Positions 7,275-15,232 of a DNA stretch of 43,490 nt are shown piece by piece. Positions within the stretch are counted from its first letter, which is position 1. Each line of letters starts with the position of its first letter. A program made the translations under genes and the position numbers. The DNA is from Paludibacteraceae bacterium (GTDB taxonomy: Bacteria > Bacteroidota > Bacteroidia > Bacteroidales > Paludibacteraceae). The stretch covers positions 1 through 43,490 of the forward strand of contig CANIXM010000001.1 in the NCBI GenBank assembly GCA_947471245.1, read 5' to 3'. The notes below the pieces were generated by a model. That model was not told the DNA's origin. It saw nothing but the letters and a program-made list of their open reading frames with translations, and made no database searches.

Positions 7275-8873
7275 ATGAAAAAAATTACTTTAATTGTTTT
7301 AGTTGCTATGACCTATTTGCAGGTACAAGCACAAGTTCAAATTTTGCAGATTTACGAAAATAAGTCATCGGCTGCAATAGGTACTTACCAAGGAATAAAT
7401 TTCAGAGAAGGAGGGTTTTCTGGTTTGTGTGTGATACCTGGCACAGCGGGTAAAGAGTTCTATACACTTAGTGATAGAGGCGTTAATATTGACGCAAAAA
7501 ATGCAACTTGTACGCCTACTTACGACAAGATTTATGCATTTCCTACTTATGCGCCAAAAATCCACAGAATCAAATTGAATGGTGATTCTATTCAGATTCT
7601 ATCAAGTTTTACCATCAAACGCCCTAATGGAACTAATGCAACCGGCATCATCAATCCTACAGGTTTTGGCAGTACGTCAGTAGAAGCAGCATGGAACAAT
7701 ATCCCGTCCAATTGTGCTGATCCTTCATCGGTGACAGTGGCAAAAGATGCATGGGGAATTGATTGTGAAGGTATTGCTATCGGTAAAAATAATGATTTAT
7801 GGGTATGTGAAGAAGGTGGCACTACTGTGTGGAACCTTGCAGCTGATGGTAAAGTGATTAAACGCTACTCTCCTTATGCTAATTTGCCTGGTGCAGAACC
7901 ACAAGATGTGGCTATTGATACTGTGTTTAAATACAGAAAAAACAATAGAGGTTTCGAAGGAGTAGCCATCACACCTAATGGGAAAGTGTATGCCATTATC
8001 CAAAGTGCAATTTTATATCCAAATAAAACTGATGGCGAAAAATCAAACGTTCACCGCATTTTGGAAATAGACCCAGTGTCAGGAACAAGTAAAATGTATG
8101 CCTACCTTAATCCGGGTGACAATGGAACAAGTCCCAATAAAATCTCGGCAAAAGACTGGAAAATTGGTGATTTGACAGCTGTGAATGACTCTGTGCTGTT
8201 GGTGATAGAGCAAGGCGTAGGCGGCACTAACGTACAAAGAAATATCTACAAATTAAACTTCAAAAATGCAACACCCATAACATCAGGATTGTATAGTGGA
8301 AGTACAGTAGAGAAACTAAAAGATGCAGCAGGACTGCAAGCTAACAGCATTGTCCCAGTTACAAAAACACTGTTTTTAGACCTGAAAGCAAACGGATGGC
8401 CTGACGCATTGGACAAAGCAGAAGGATTAGCAATTGTCAATGACAGTACCATAGCCGTAGGTAATGATAATGACTTTGGTCAATCATCTCCAAGTGAAAA
8501 TGGAATTGCAACAGCAAATAATATCAGTAGCTTCATCTACGTTTTCAGATTGAAAGGTGCTAACAAAATCATGAATTACGTGGCGCAAAGCAATACAATC
8601 TCTACACCTACATCAGTAGAAGCTATGGAAGAAGGAGCTCAAAATTCAGAGATTGTTGTATTCCCGAATCCAGTTGCTGATGTGGTAAATATCAAATTGA
8701 ATAATCAATCTAGCGGTACGCTGGATGTGATAGATTTGGGTGGTAGAGTGCTTAAATCGGTTCAGTTCAATGGTGACAGCCAGTTGAATGTAAGTGATTT
8801 GGAAAAAGGAGTTTATGTGCTAAAAGTGACTACTCAAACAGCAAGTAAAGTGGTGAAATTGAGCAAAGAGTAA
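7275..8873 (+). CDS. secreted esterase-like/phytase-like protein with T9SS sorting domain
   Basis: A 532-residue exported protein. Residues 1-20 (MKKITLIVLVAMTYLQVQAQ) are a signal peptide. The body matches the esterase-like activity of phytase family: EGGFSGLCVIPGTAGKEFYTLSDRGVN near residue 35, DCEGIAI with LWVCEEGG in the middle, GFEGVAITPNGKVYAI, and DKAEGLAIVNDSTIAVGNDNDFG. These are glycine/aspartate-rich repeats of a beta-propeller. The last 80 or so residues (VFPNPVADVVNIKL through VYVLKVTTQTASKVVKL) are a type A T9SS C-terminal sorting domain, so the protein should cross the outer membrane and be anchored or released. Phosphate scavenging is possible, but substrate and activity are unproven. 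A strong terminator follows. Confidence 0.85.
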   Translation: MKKITLIVLVAMTYLQVQAQVQILQIYENKSSAAIGTYQGINFREGGFSGLCVIPGTAGKEFYTLSDRGVNIDAKNATCTPTYDKIYAFPTYAPKIHRIKLNGDSIQILSSFTIKRPNGTNATGIINPTGFGSTSVEAAWNNIPSNCADPSSVTVAKDAWGIDCEGIAIGKNNDLWVCEEGGTTVWNLAADGKVIKRYSPYANLPGAEPQDVAIDTVFKYRKNNRGFEGVAITPNGKVYAIIQSAILYPNKTDGEKSNVHRILEIDPVSGTSKMYAYLNPGDNGTSPNKISAKDWKIGDLTAVNDSVLLVIEQGVGGTNVQRNIYKLNFKNATPITSGLYSGSTVEKLKDAAGLQANSIVPVTKTLFLDLKANGWPDALDKAEGLAIVNDSTIAVGNDNDFGQSSPSENGIATANNISSFIYVFRLKGANKIMNYVAQSNTISTPTSVEAMEEGAQNSEIVVFPNPVADVVNIKLNNQSSGTLDVIDLGGRVLKSVQFNGDSQLNVSDLEKGVYVLKVTTQTASKVVKLSKE

Positions 8874-8898
8874 AATATAATTGTTCTATCTTTCTTTT

Positions 8899-8932
8899 AA
8901 AAGAGATTGGCAACCGCCAGTCTCTTTTTTTT
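8899..8932 (+). terminator. Rho-independent terminator after the T9SS protein
   Basis: A 10-bp stem (AGAGATTGGC at 8902-8911 with GCCAGTCTCT at 8916-8925, one G-U pair) closes a 4-nt AACC loop. It is extended by A-T pairs and runs into eight T residues. It starts about 25 bp after the stop at 8873. Confidence 0.9.
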
Positions 8933-9026
8933 AGCGCAACCCTTTTCAGACGCGGCATGTGACGTCACTATCTTCAATTGTATCTATGCGATTCAATTTT
9001 CAAATGAAACCTTTTGTGGTTCTATA

Positions 9027-9175
9027 CTTCGTGATATTAGCCTTCGGCGATATTTACTTCGTGATATTTGCTTCGCGATATTAGCTTCGCGATATTAGCC
9101 TTCGGCGATATTTTACCTACGGCGGTATTTGCTTCGTGATATTTGCCTGCGGCGATATTTGTTGCGCGATAGCGA
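9027..9175. repeat. degenerate 14-16 bp tandem array (CTTCGyGATATT units)
   Basis: About ten consecutive units of 13-16 bp share the pattern CTTCG(C/T)GATATT or CTTCGGCGATATT, followed by TAGC, TTG or TTA. Unit starts are near 9027, 9042, 9057, 9071, 9085, 9100, 9116, 9132, 9147 and 9163, with decay toward the right end (GTGCCTTCGTGTCTTTGTG). The units are too short and spacer-less for CRISPR. The array lies in the 903-bp gap between the T9SS terminator and mraZ. Open frames crossing it on both strands are low-complexity artefacts. Confidence 0.8.
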
Positions 9176-9471
9176 CTTCGTGCCTTCGTGTCTTTGTGTT
9201 CAAAAAATGTTTTAACAGACGCCGAATCCAACGTCTCTATCCCCAACTAGCACCTATGTGGTTTGTTTTTTTTCTTTGTCGTACAAGCCAATTTGCCGAA
9301 AGGCAAACTATGTGTCCTTGTTTTTAAATGACTGGATTTCTCCATGTGTTCAATGTGTTAAGTTTTTTTGACCTTTTGTGGTTGTAATTTCATTCTTTGG
9401 TTTCACCCGCCTATTTCATTGTAGAAACATTTTTTCATTGTGAATTGCCCAATTGCATCATTGTAGTGTTA

Positions 9472-9496
9472 ATTTTCCCCCACTTTACTACCTTTC
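9472..9496 (-). promoter_or_regulatory. distal inverted copy of the MraZ-box-like sequence
   Basis: On the minus strand this segment contains AAGGTAGTAAAGTGGGGGAAA. This is nearly identical to the + strand sequence just upstream of mraZ (9707-9730), including a perfect 13-nt core AAAGTGGGGGAAA. The two copies face each other about 210 bp apart. MraZ is known to bind direct TGGGN repeats in its own promoter, so this may be a second operator site that allows looping. The proposal is by similarity only. Confidence 0.45.
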
Positions 9497-9639
9497 TTTT
9501 AAATTTCAGTGGACACTTACCCTTTTTAGTTGTGTTGTAGTGGTTTGTTTTATACTTATGTCTTGAATTTCAGATTTCTAGTTCCTTTGGTTTGTTTTTT
9601 TTATTTGTGGTTGTTTATGTGTGTGATAGGATGGATTGA

Positions 9640-9702
9640 TGTTGATAATCTGTTTGTAAGCTTTTGAAAATGAGTGCAAGATTGTTGATAACTTGTTTAT
9701 AA
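9640..9702. repeat. pair of 20-bp direct repeats containing TGTTGATAA
   Basis: The sequences at 9640-9659 and 9683-9702 match at 17 of 20 positions (TGTTGATAAnnTGTTTnTAA) and are 43 bp apart. Read on the minus strand the core is TTATCAACA, one change from the DnaA box TTATCCACA. They lie immediately upstream of the MraZ boxes. They may be regulatory sites for the dcw promoter. I cannot tell from sequence whether DnaA binds them. Confidence 0.5.
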
Positions 9703-9706
9703 AATT

Positions 9707-9730
9707 AAGGTGGTGTAAAGTGGGGGAAAT
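9707..9730 (+). promoter_or_regulatory. MraZ-box-like operator upstream of mraZ
   Basis: The sequence AAGGTGGTGTAAAGTGGGGG carries two TGGxG elements at a 10-bp pitch (TGGTG at 9711, TGGGG at 9721). This is the arrangement of TGGGN repeats separated by 5 nt that MraZ binds in other bacteria. It sits 47 bp before the mraZ ATG, where autoregulation of the dcw cluster is expected. The first element is imperfect. No clear TAnnTTTG -7 box was seen between it and the ATG. Confidence 0.55.
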
Positions 9731-9776
9731 GAAAATAATTCATTATTTTTACCGTTGAATAATCAACCCAATAAGC

Positions 9777-10238
9777 ATGTCCACTTTCATAGGAAAATAC
9801 GAGGCTAAAGCTGATGCTAAAGGAAGAATCTTTATTCCTTCGGTGTATCGCAAGCGGCTGTCAAGCGATGAAAATAATCGCTTGGTAATGCGACGTGATG
9901 TGGTGAATGAGTGCATTGTGTTGTTTCCTGAGTCGGTGTGGAATAAAATGGTGGAGGATTTCAAGTCCAAATTGGATGAGTGGAATCCAAGTGATCAGCT
10001 TTTGTTGATGCAGTTTGTGTCTGATGCTGAGTGGCTGGATTTGGATGCTCAGGGTCGTGTGTTGATATCCAAACGGCATTTGCTTTCTATCAGTATTGAA
10101 AATTCGGACGTGTTGTTTGTGGGGATGATTGACCGCTTTGCTGTGTGGAGTGCTGCGAAGTATGAGCAGTCCAAAATGTCTTCAGCAGATTTTGCTTCGT
10201 TGCTGAAGGAGAAAATGATTTCAAAAGATAAAATATAA
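9777..10238 (+). CDS. mraZ: transcriptional regulator MraZ
   Basis: First gene of the division and cell wall cluster, 153 residues. MraZ is a nucleoid-associated DNA-binding protein with two SpoVT-AbrB-like swapped-hairpin domains. Here these are about residues 1-50 (FIGKYEAKADAKGRIFIPSVYRKRL) and 78-125 (EWLDLDAQGRVLISKRHL). Both contain the characteristic D-x-x-G-R-x-x-I/L-I motif. It normally represses or tunes its own operon by binding TGGGN repeats, and a matching site lies 47 bp upstream of this start. rsmH follows after 14 bp. The length is normal for the family. Confidence 0.95.
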   Translation: MSTFIGKYEAKADAKGRIFIPSVYRKRLSSDENNRLVMRRDVVNECIVLFPESVWNKMVEDFKSKLDEWNPSDQLLLMQFVSDAEWLDLDAQGRVLISKRHLLSISIENSDVLFVGMIDRFAVWSAAKYEQSKMSSADFASLLKEKMISKDKI

Positions 10239-10252
10239 TTTCCTAACTACAG

Positions 10253-11161
10253 ATGGATCAACCCGCTTATCATGTCCCAGCTCTTCTTGAGGAAACCATC
10301 CAGGGGTTGAACATCAATCCCGATGGTGTATATGTTGATGTTACTTATGGAGGTGGCGGGCACTCTCGTGCTATTCTTGAACGATTGAGCAGCAAGGGGC
10401 GATTGATAGCTTTCGATCAGGATGAGGATGTTTTCCCCAATCTTATTAAGGATGAGCGTTTTGTGTTTGTTCGCAGTAACTTCAAATACCTCAGTAATTT
10501 TTTGAGGTATCATCACATAGAAAAGGTTGATGGTGTTTTGGCTGATTTGGGTGTGTCGTTTCACCATTTTGATGAGGCTGAACGTGGCTTTTCATTTCGT
10601 TTTGATGGAAGCTTGGATATGCGGATGAACACCAAATCCAGTCTTACAGCTGCTGTTATTGTTAACACTTACGAAGAAGAAAGGCTGGCAAATGTGTTGT
10701 ACTTGTATGGCGAATTGCACAATTCTCGAAAAATTTCACGTGCCATTGTAAATGCTCGACAGTTGCAACCCCTACAACGCATCAATGAATTCGTAGAAGT
10801 TCTCAAACCATTTTTTTTTAAAGAAAAGGAAAAGAAAGATATGGCTCGCGTTTTTCAGGCGCTACGCATAGAAGTGAACAGCGAGATGGAGGTGCTCAAA
10901 TCATTTCTCAATCAAAGTGTACAGGTGTTGAATCCTGATGGAAGGCTGGTGCTTTTGACTTATCATTCATTAGAAGATCGGATGGTGAAGAATTTTTTGA
11001 AAAGTGGTAATATCGAAGGTAATATCGAAAAAGATTTTTTTGGAAATGTGATTTCACCACTTCGCTTGATTAATAACAAGGTAATAGTGGCATCTGACGA
11101 CGAGGTGCAAGCCAATCCTCGTTCCAGAAGTGCAAAACTCCGCATAGCAGCGCTCAAATGA
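10253..11161 (+). CDS. rsmH: 16S rRNA (cytosine(1402)-N(4))-methyltransferase
   Basis: SAM-dependent enzyme (formerly MraW) that N4-methylates C1402 in the 16S decoding region. The 302-residue protein shows the SAM-binding DVTYGGGGHSRAIL (about 29-42), the acidic loop IAFDQDED, VDGVLADLGVS, and GFSFRFDGSLDMRMN. Near the C-terminus are MARVFQALRIEVNSEM and LLTYHSLEDRMVKNF, all diagnostic for RsmH. Its stop overlaps the ftsL start in ATGA, which indicates translational coupling. This is the usual second position of the dcw cluster. Confidence 0.97.
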   Translation: MDQPAYHVPALLEETIQGLNINPDGVYVDVTYGGGGHSRAILERLSSKGRLIAFDQDEDVFPNLIKDERFVFVRSNFKYLSNFLRYHHIEKVDGVLADLGVSFHHFDEAERGFSFRFDGSLDMRMNTKSSLTAAVIVNTYEEERLANVLYLYGELHNSRKISRAIVNARQLQPLQRINEFVEVLKPFFFKEKEKKDMARVFQALRIEVNSEMEVLKSFLNQSVQVLNPDGRLVLLTYHSLEDRMVKNFLKSGNIEGNIEKDFFGNVISPLRLINNKVIVASDDEVQANPRSRSAKLRIAALK

Positions 11162-11547
11162 AACAGTGGATAAAGGACATAGTTGATGCAATTCGTGGTA
11201 GCGAAGAATTCTCGGATCTGAAGTCAAGCTCACTTCGTGATTTGCTTAATGGTGATATTTTCACAAAGCGAATCATCAAAAAGCAATATGGACTTTTGAT
11301 TTTGATTGCCATTCTAATGTTTTTATATGTAGATAATCGGTACTCTTGCGAATCGCAAATAGCCAAGCAAGCCAAACTGAAAAAAGAAATCCAAGATGTG
11401 AAGTACGAGTCGATGACCATTTCTGCCGATTTGATGAAGCTTAGCAGACAGTCATCAGTCATCAAAATGGTAAATGAAAGGGGTTTGGAAATTGAAGAAT
11501 CACCTGCACCTCCAGTTTTTATAGTGGATAGCACAGAAAAAAAATAA
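11158..11547 (+). CDS. ftsL: FtsL-like cell division protein
   Basis: A 129-residue bitopic membrane protein in the conserved ftsL slot between rsmH and ftsI. It has a cytoplasmic N-terminus, one hydrophobic segment around residues 43-57 (YGLLILIAILMFLYV), and then a periplasmic helical region rich in Lys/Glu (QIAKQAKLKKEIQDVKYES) with coiled-coil character. The tail is less ordered. FtsL proteins are poorly conserved and recognised mainly by topology and position, as here. The family partners FtsQ and FtsB to activate FtsW/FtsI. The start overlaps the rsmH stop by 4 bp, and the stop shares one base with the ftsI start. Confidence 0.82.
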   Translation: MKQWIKDIVDAIRGSEEFSDLKSSSLRDLLNGDIFTKRIIKKQYGLLILIAILMFLYVDNRYSCESQIAKQAKLKKEIQDVKYESMTISADLMKLSRQSSVIKMVNERGLEIEESPAPPVFIVDSTEKK

Positions 11548-13682
11548 TGGTAGATTTACGTAAAGACATAGTAGTTCGTTTTGGTATAGTTTATACCATT
11601 GTGTGCCTCACCTTTATTTTAGTGGTGTATAAGATTGTTGTCATTCAGACAGTTGAGCGCAAAGATTGGTTGGCTTTGTCGTCCAAAAACGTAAAAGCAG
11701 ATATTGTAGTCAAGCCAACCCGGGGTAATATCTATGCCTGTGATGGCAGGCTGATGGCCAGCTCCATTCCATCTTATTATGTGTATTTGGACTTGAGGGT
11801 TCCTGCTTTGCATGAACATGATGGTAAACTCTTCAAAGACAATATCGATTCATTGTCATTAGGCTTGTCTGAATTTTTTCAAGATAGAACGGCGGATGAA
11901 TACAAAAAAATCATTTCTAATGCTTATCGTTCTAAGCGTGCAAGCCTGCAATTATTTCCCAAACGTATTTCCTACGCCCAATACAAAGAACTGAAACGTT
12001 TGCCCTTGCTCAGACTAAGTAGAAACAAAAGTGGATTAATCGTTAAAGAGTTTTTTAGTCGCGTCAAACCATTTGGCTCTCTAGCCTCACGAACCATTGG
12101 TGATATTTACCCCGACGAAAAGAAGGGTGGTAAAAATGGTTTGGAGCTTTTTTTTAATGCTCAATTAATAGGTGTTCCAGGTGTTTCGGTGAGGCATAAG
12201 ATTGCCAATAAGTATCTTGAGACTGTTCAAGTGGAGCCCATTGATGGCATGGATGTGAATTCTACAATCGATATTGACTTACAGGACATCACAGAGAAGG
12301 CATTGTTGGATGGGGTGCATGAATTTGACGCTGCCACCGCATGTGCTATCTTGATGGAAGTGCAGACAGGTGAAGTCAAGGCGATAGTCAACATGACAAG
12401 AAACTCCGATGGTAGTTATACTGAAAATCGGAATGGTGCAGTGTCAGATCTCACCGAGCCAGGTTCTACTTTTAAGGTCGCATCATTGATGGCAGCATTG
12501 GATGATGGGAAAGTCAAACTTACTGATACAATAGACACCAAGAATGGTCAGTACGTGTTTGGCAACAGGGTGATGACTGATCATAATGCAAATAGAGGAG
12601 GATTTCATAAAATAACACTGGCTCAAGCTATTTATGGTTCTTCGAATATTGGTATTTCACGTTCAATAGTGAAAGCTTATGGAAAAAATCCAGCAGCATT
12701 TGTAGATAAGCTCTATGACATGAAGCTCAATGAGGCGATGAATATAGAGTTGCCAGGAGCAGCAGCTCCAGTTATTAAACACCCTTCTGACAAAACCCAT
12801 GAATGGTCCAACACCACTTTGCCTTGGATGTCGGTAGGCTATGAAACTCAGATTCCTCCTATCTATACATTGGCTTTTTATAATGCCATAGCAAATGATG
12901 GAAAGCTGATTCGTCCGTTCTTTGTGAAATCAATCAGTCTGAATGGAGTGATAGTGAAGGAATTAACCACCGAAGTCATTAACCCCGCAATCTGCAAACC
13001 CTCCACACTCACCGATATTAAATCTGCACTGCTAGGAGTCATTGAAGATAAAATGGGAACTGCCACCAATGTCAGGTCAGACTTTGTGAGAATAGCTGGA
13101 AAGTCAGGTACTGCTCAAATCTCTCAAGGAAAAGAGGGTTATAAATCTGGTGTTACCAAGCATCAGGTCACATTTTGTGGGTTTTTCCCTTATGACAATC
13201 CGATGTACACCTGCGTTGTGGTGATGCGTGAGCCAGGTATAGGTCATGCATCTGGAGGGCACATGAGTGGGTCTGTGTTTAAAAACGTGGCTGAACGGGT
13301 TATGGCACTAAAGTCTGATAGAAAGGCACCTGTGTTAGAAGATGACTCTTTGAGAAAATTCCCACTTAAACCTCATGTGAAAGCTGGTTATAGTCATGCA
13401 TTGTTTACTGTCACTAGACAACTGAAAGTGCCAGTATGTGGAAATACCTCAGAGTGGATCAATGCAAGCTCAAGCGATACAGCAGTACATATACAGCCTG
13501 TGGCATTAACCATTAAAAGAATGCCAAATCTGAAAGGTATGGGCGCAAAAGACGCAATGTATCTGCTCGAAAAAATGGGACTTCGGGTGCAAGTGATTGG
13601 TAGAGGTAAGGTGGTGACACAGTCCATCCTTGCTGGCAGTCGATGTGCAAAAGGTAAGGATATAACAATAACACTTGATTAA
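11547..13682 (+). CDS. ftsI: penicillin-binding protein, FtsI/Spo VD type with PASTA domain
   Basis: Septal peptidoglycan transpeptidase, 711 residues. There is an N-terminal membrane anchor at about 12-34, a PBP dimerisation domain (about 50-220), and the transpeptidase domain. Active-site motifs are Ser307-x-x-Lys310 in EPGSTFKVAS, Ser365-x-Asn367 in YGSSNIG, and Lys519-Ser-Gly in GKSGTAQ. The C-terminus (about 652-711, MPNLKGMGAKDAMYLLEKMG) is a single PASTA domain, common in Gram-positive and Bacteroidota division PBPs but absent from E. coli FtsI. It partners the FtsW glycosyltransferase encoded downstream. The start is fixed by the 1-bp overlap with ftsL. murE follows after 11 bp. Confidence 0.95.
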   Translation: MVDLRKDIVVRFGIVYTIVCLTFILVVYKIVVIQTVERKDWLALSSKNVKADIVVKPTRGNIYACDGRLMASSIPSYYVYLDLRVPALHEHDGKLFKDNIDSLSLGLSEFFQDRTADEYKKIISNAYRSKRASLQLFPKRISYAQYKELKRLPLLRLSRNKSGLIVKEFFSRVKPFGSLASRTIGDIYPDEKKGGKNGLELFFNAQLIGVPGVSVRHKIANKYLETVQVEPIDGMDVNSTIDIDLQDITEKALLDGVHEFDAATACAILMEVQTGEVKAIVNMTRNSDGSYTENRNGAVSDLTEPGSTFKVASLMAALDDGKVKLTDTIDTKNGQYVFGNRVMTDHNANRGGFHKITLAQAIYGSSNIGISRSIVKAYGKNPAAFVDKLYDMKLNEAMNIELPGAAAPVIKHPSDKTHEWSNTTLPWMSVGYETQIPPIYTLAFYNAIANDGKLIRPFFVKSISLNGVIVKELTTEVINPAICKPSTLTDIKSALLGVIEDKMGTATNVRSDFVRIAGKSGTAQISQGKEGYKSGVTKHQVTFCGFFPYDNPMYTCVVVMREPGIGHASGGHMSGSVFKNVAERVMALKSDRKAPVLEDDSLRKFPLKPHVKAGYSHALFTVTRQLKVPVCGNTSEWINASSSDTAVHIQPVALTIKRMPNLKGMGAKDAMYLLEKMGLRVQVIGRGKVVTQSILAGSRCAKGKDITITLD

Positions 13683-13693
13683 CAATTAAGATT

Positions 13694-15145
13694 ATGTCTA
13701 AAAGCTTAGAGTTACTTCTCGCAAACCTATCTTATACCCAAGTGATAGGAAATATGGATGTGAAAGTGTCAGGCATCCAGTTTGATTCTAGAAAAGTAGT
13801 GACTAACAGTTTGTTTGTAGCCACCAAAGGATCGGCGACTGATGGTCATGATTTTATTGACAGTGCAATTGAAAATGGTGCCACAGTGGTGGTATGCGAG
13901 CAGTTCCCCATTTACATAAGTCCTGCAATGGTCTATGTAAAAGTAGAAAATAGCAACGAAGCACTGGGCCATCTAGCAGGCACTTGGTATAATAACCCTT
14001 CGAAATCACTGACATTGGTAGGGGTGACTGGCACCAATGGAAAAACCACAATTGCTACCCTGCTGTATCAGTTGTTTAGAGAGTTGGGTTACAAATCGGG
14101 TTTGCTTTCCACAGTTTGTAATTATGTGAATGAGCTAATGGTTGAGGCTACTCACACCACACCCGATGCTTTGGCATTAAATGAGTTGCTGTCACAAATG
14201 GTAGATGCGGGGTGTGAATATGCTTTTATGGAGGTCAGCTCTCACTCAGTAGATCAAAAGCGCATCGCTGGTTTGGCATTTGCTGGGGGGGTGTTTACCA
14301 ATATCACTAGGGATCATATTGATTACCACCTTACGTTTGAGAATTATTTGAAAGCCAAAAAGCAATTTTTTGATGACTTGCCCAAATCTGCTTTTGCGCT
14401 TACCAATATTGATGACAAAAATGGGTTGGTCATGTTGCAAAATACCAATGCCTCAAAGTTTACTTATTCACTTAGAAGCTTGGCCGATTTCAAAACCAAG
14501 ATTATTGAACATGGTTTCGAAGGCATGCTTTTGGAAATGAATGATAGAGAGGTGAATGTACCTTTTATTGGGAAATTTAATGCAAGTAACCTTTCGGCAG
14601 TGTTTGGTGCTGCAGTGCTGTTGAAACAAGACGAATTAGAAGTGTTGCGTATCATCAGTAAGTTGCGGTCTGTTTCGGGCAGGTTCGAAACATTACATTC
14701 TCCACATGGATATACAGCAATAGTAGATTATGCACACACTCCAGATGCCCTTAATAATGTGATTGGTACCATCAATGATATAATGCAAGGAAATGGTAGG
14801 TTGATTACCGTGGTAGGTTGTGGAGGTAATAGAGACAAAGGAAAGCGCCCAATGATGGCACGTGAAGCAGTAGATGGTAGCTGGAAAGCGATTTTGACCT
14901 CTGACAACCCTAGGAATGAGGATCCGCAGGATATCTTGAACGATATGGTAGCGGGATTGGATCCTGTACAGCGATCGAATAGCTTGGTCGTTGTTGATAG
15001 AAAGGAGGCTATTCGCACCGCATGTTTGTTCGCCCAACAAGGTGATGTGGTGCTGGTTGCAGGCAAGGGACATGAAGATTATCAGATCATTAACGGAGTG
15101 AAACATCACTTTGATGACCGGGAAGTGGTAAAGAGCTGTTTCTAA
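13694..15145 (+). CDS. murE: UDP-MurNAc-L-Ala-D-Glu--meso-diaminopimelate ligase
   Basis: Cytoplasmic ATP-dependent ligase adding the third stem-peptide residue. The 483-residue protein has the three Mur ligase domains. Motifs are the P-loop GVTGTNGKTTIATLL (about residues 112-126), the carbamylated-lysine region, the TTPDAL substrate motif, EVSSHSVDQKR and DYAHTPDAL. The C-terminal LTSDNPRNEDP contains DNPR, the motif that selects meso-DAP rather than L-lysine. This fits with dapB, lysC and lysA in this window and predicts DAP-type peptidoglycan. An 8-bp tandem repeat begins directly after its stop codon. Confidence 0.97.
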   Translation: MSKSLELLLANLSYTQVIGNMDVKVSGIQFDSRKVVTNSLFVATKGSATDGHDFIDSAIENGATVVVCEQFPIYISPAMVYVKVENSNEALGHLAGTWYNNPSKSLTLVGVTGTNGKTTIATLLYQLFRELGYKSGLLSTVCNYVNELMVEATHTTPDALALNELLSQMVDAGCEYAFMEVSSHSVDQKRIAGLAFAGGVFTNITRDHIDYHLTFENYLKAKKQFFDDLPKSAFALTNIDDKNGLVMLQNTNASKFTYSLRSLADFKTKIIEHGFEGMLLEMNDREVNVPFIGKFNASNLSAVFGAAVLLKQDELEVLRIISKLRSVSGRFETLHSPHGYTAIVDYAHTPDALNNVIGTINDIMQGNGRLITVVGCGGNRDKGKRPMMAREAVDGSWKAILTSDNPRNEDPQDILNDMVAGLDPVQRSNSLVVVDRKEAIRTACLFAQQGDVVLVAGKGHEDYQIINGVKHHFDDREVVKSCF

Positions 15146-15182
15146 TAAACAAGTAAACAAGTAAACAAGTAAACAAGTAAAC
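15146..15182 (+). repeat. 8-bp tandem repeat (TAAACAAG x 4.6) between murE and mraY
   Basis: The unit TAAACAAG is repeated perfectly four times plus a partial copy, starting at the first base after the murE stop. Each unit also carries an in-frame-independent TAA. Perfect copies of this kind can vary in number by slipped-strand mispairing. The repeat is untranslated and lies within the 87-bp leader of mraY, so any effect would be on spacing or translation of mraY. Confidence 0.9.
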
Positions 15183-15232
15183 GAAAGCATTTGTAGTGCA
15201 TACATAAGAATAAAACAATAAAAATTAGCAAT

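Noticed and set aside
8907..9327. Two 63-codon frames on + and a 69-codon frame on - around the tandem array upstream of mraZ
   Set aside because: They are produced by the stop-poor CTTCG-GATATT repeat, begin in a terminator or in repeat units, and have no protein-like features.
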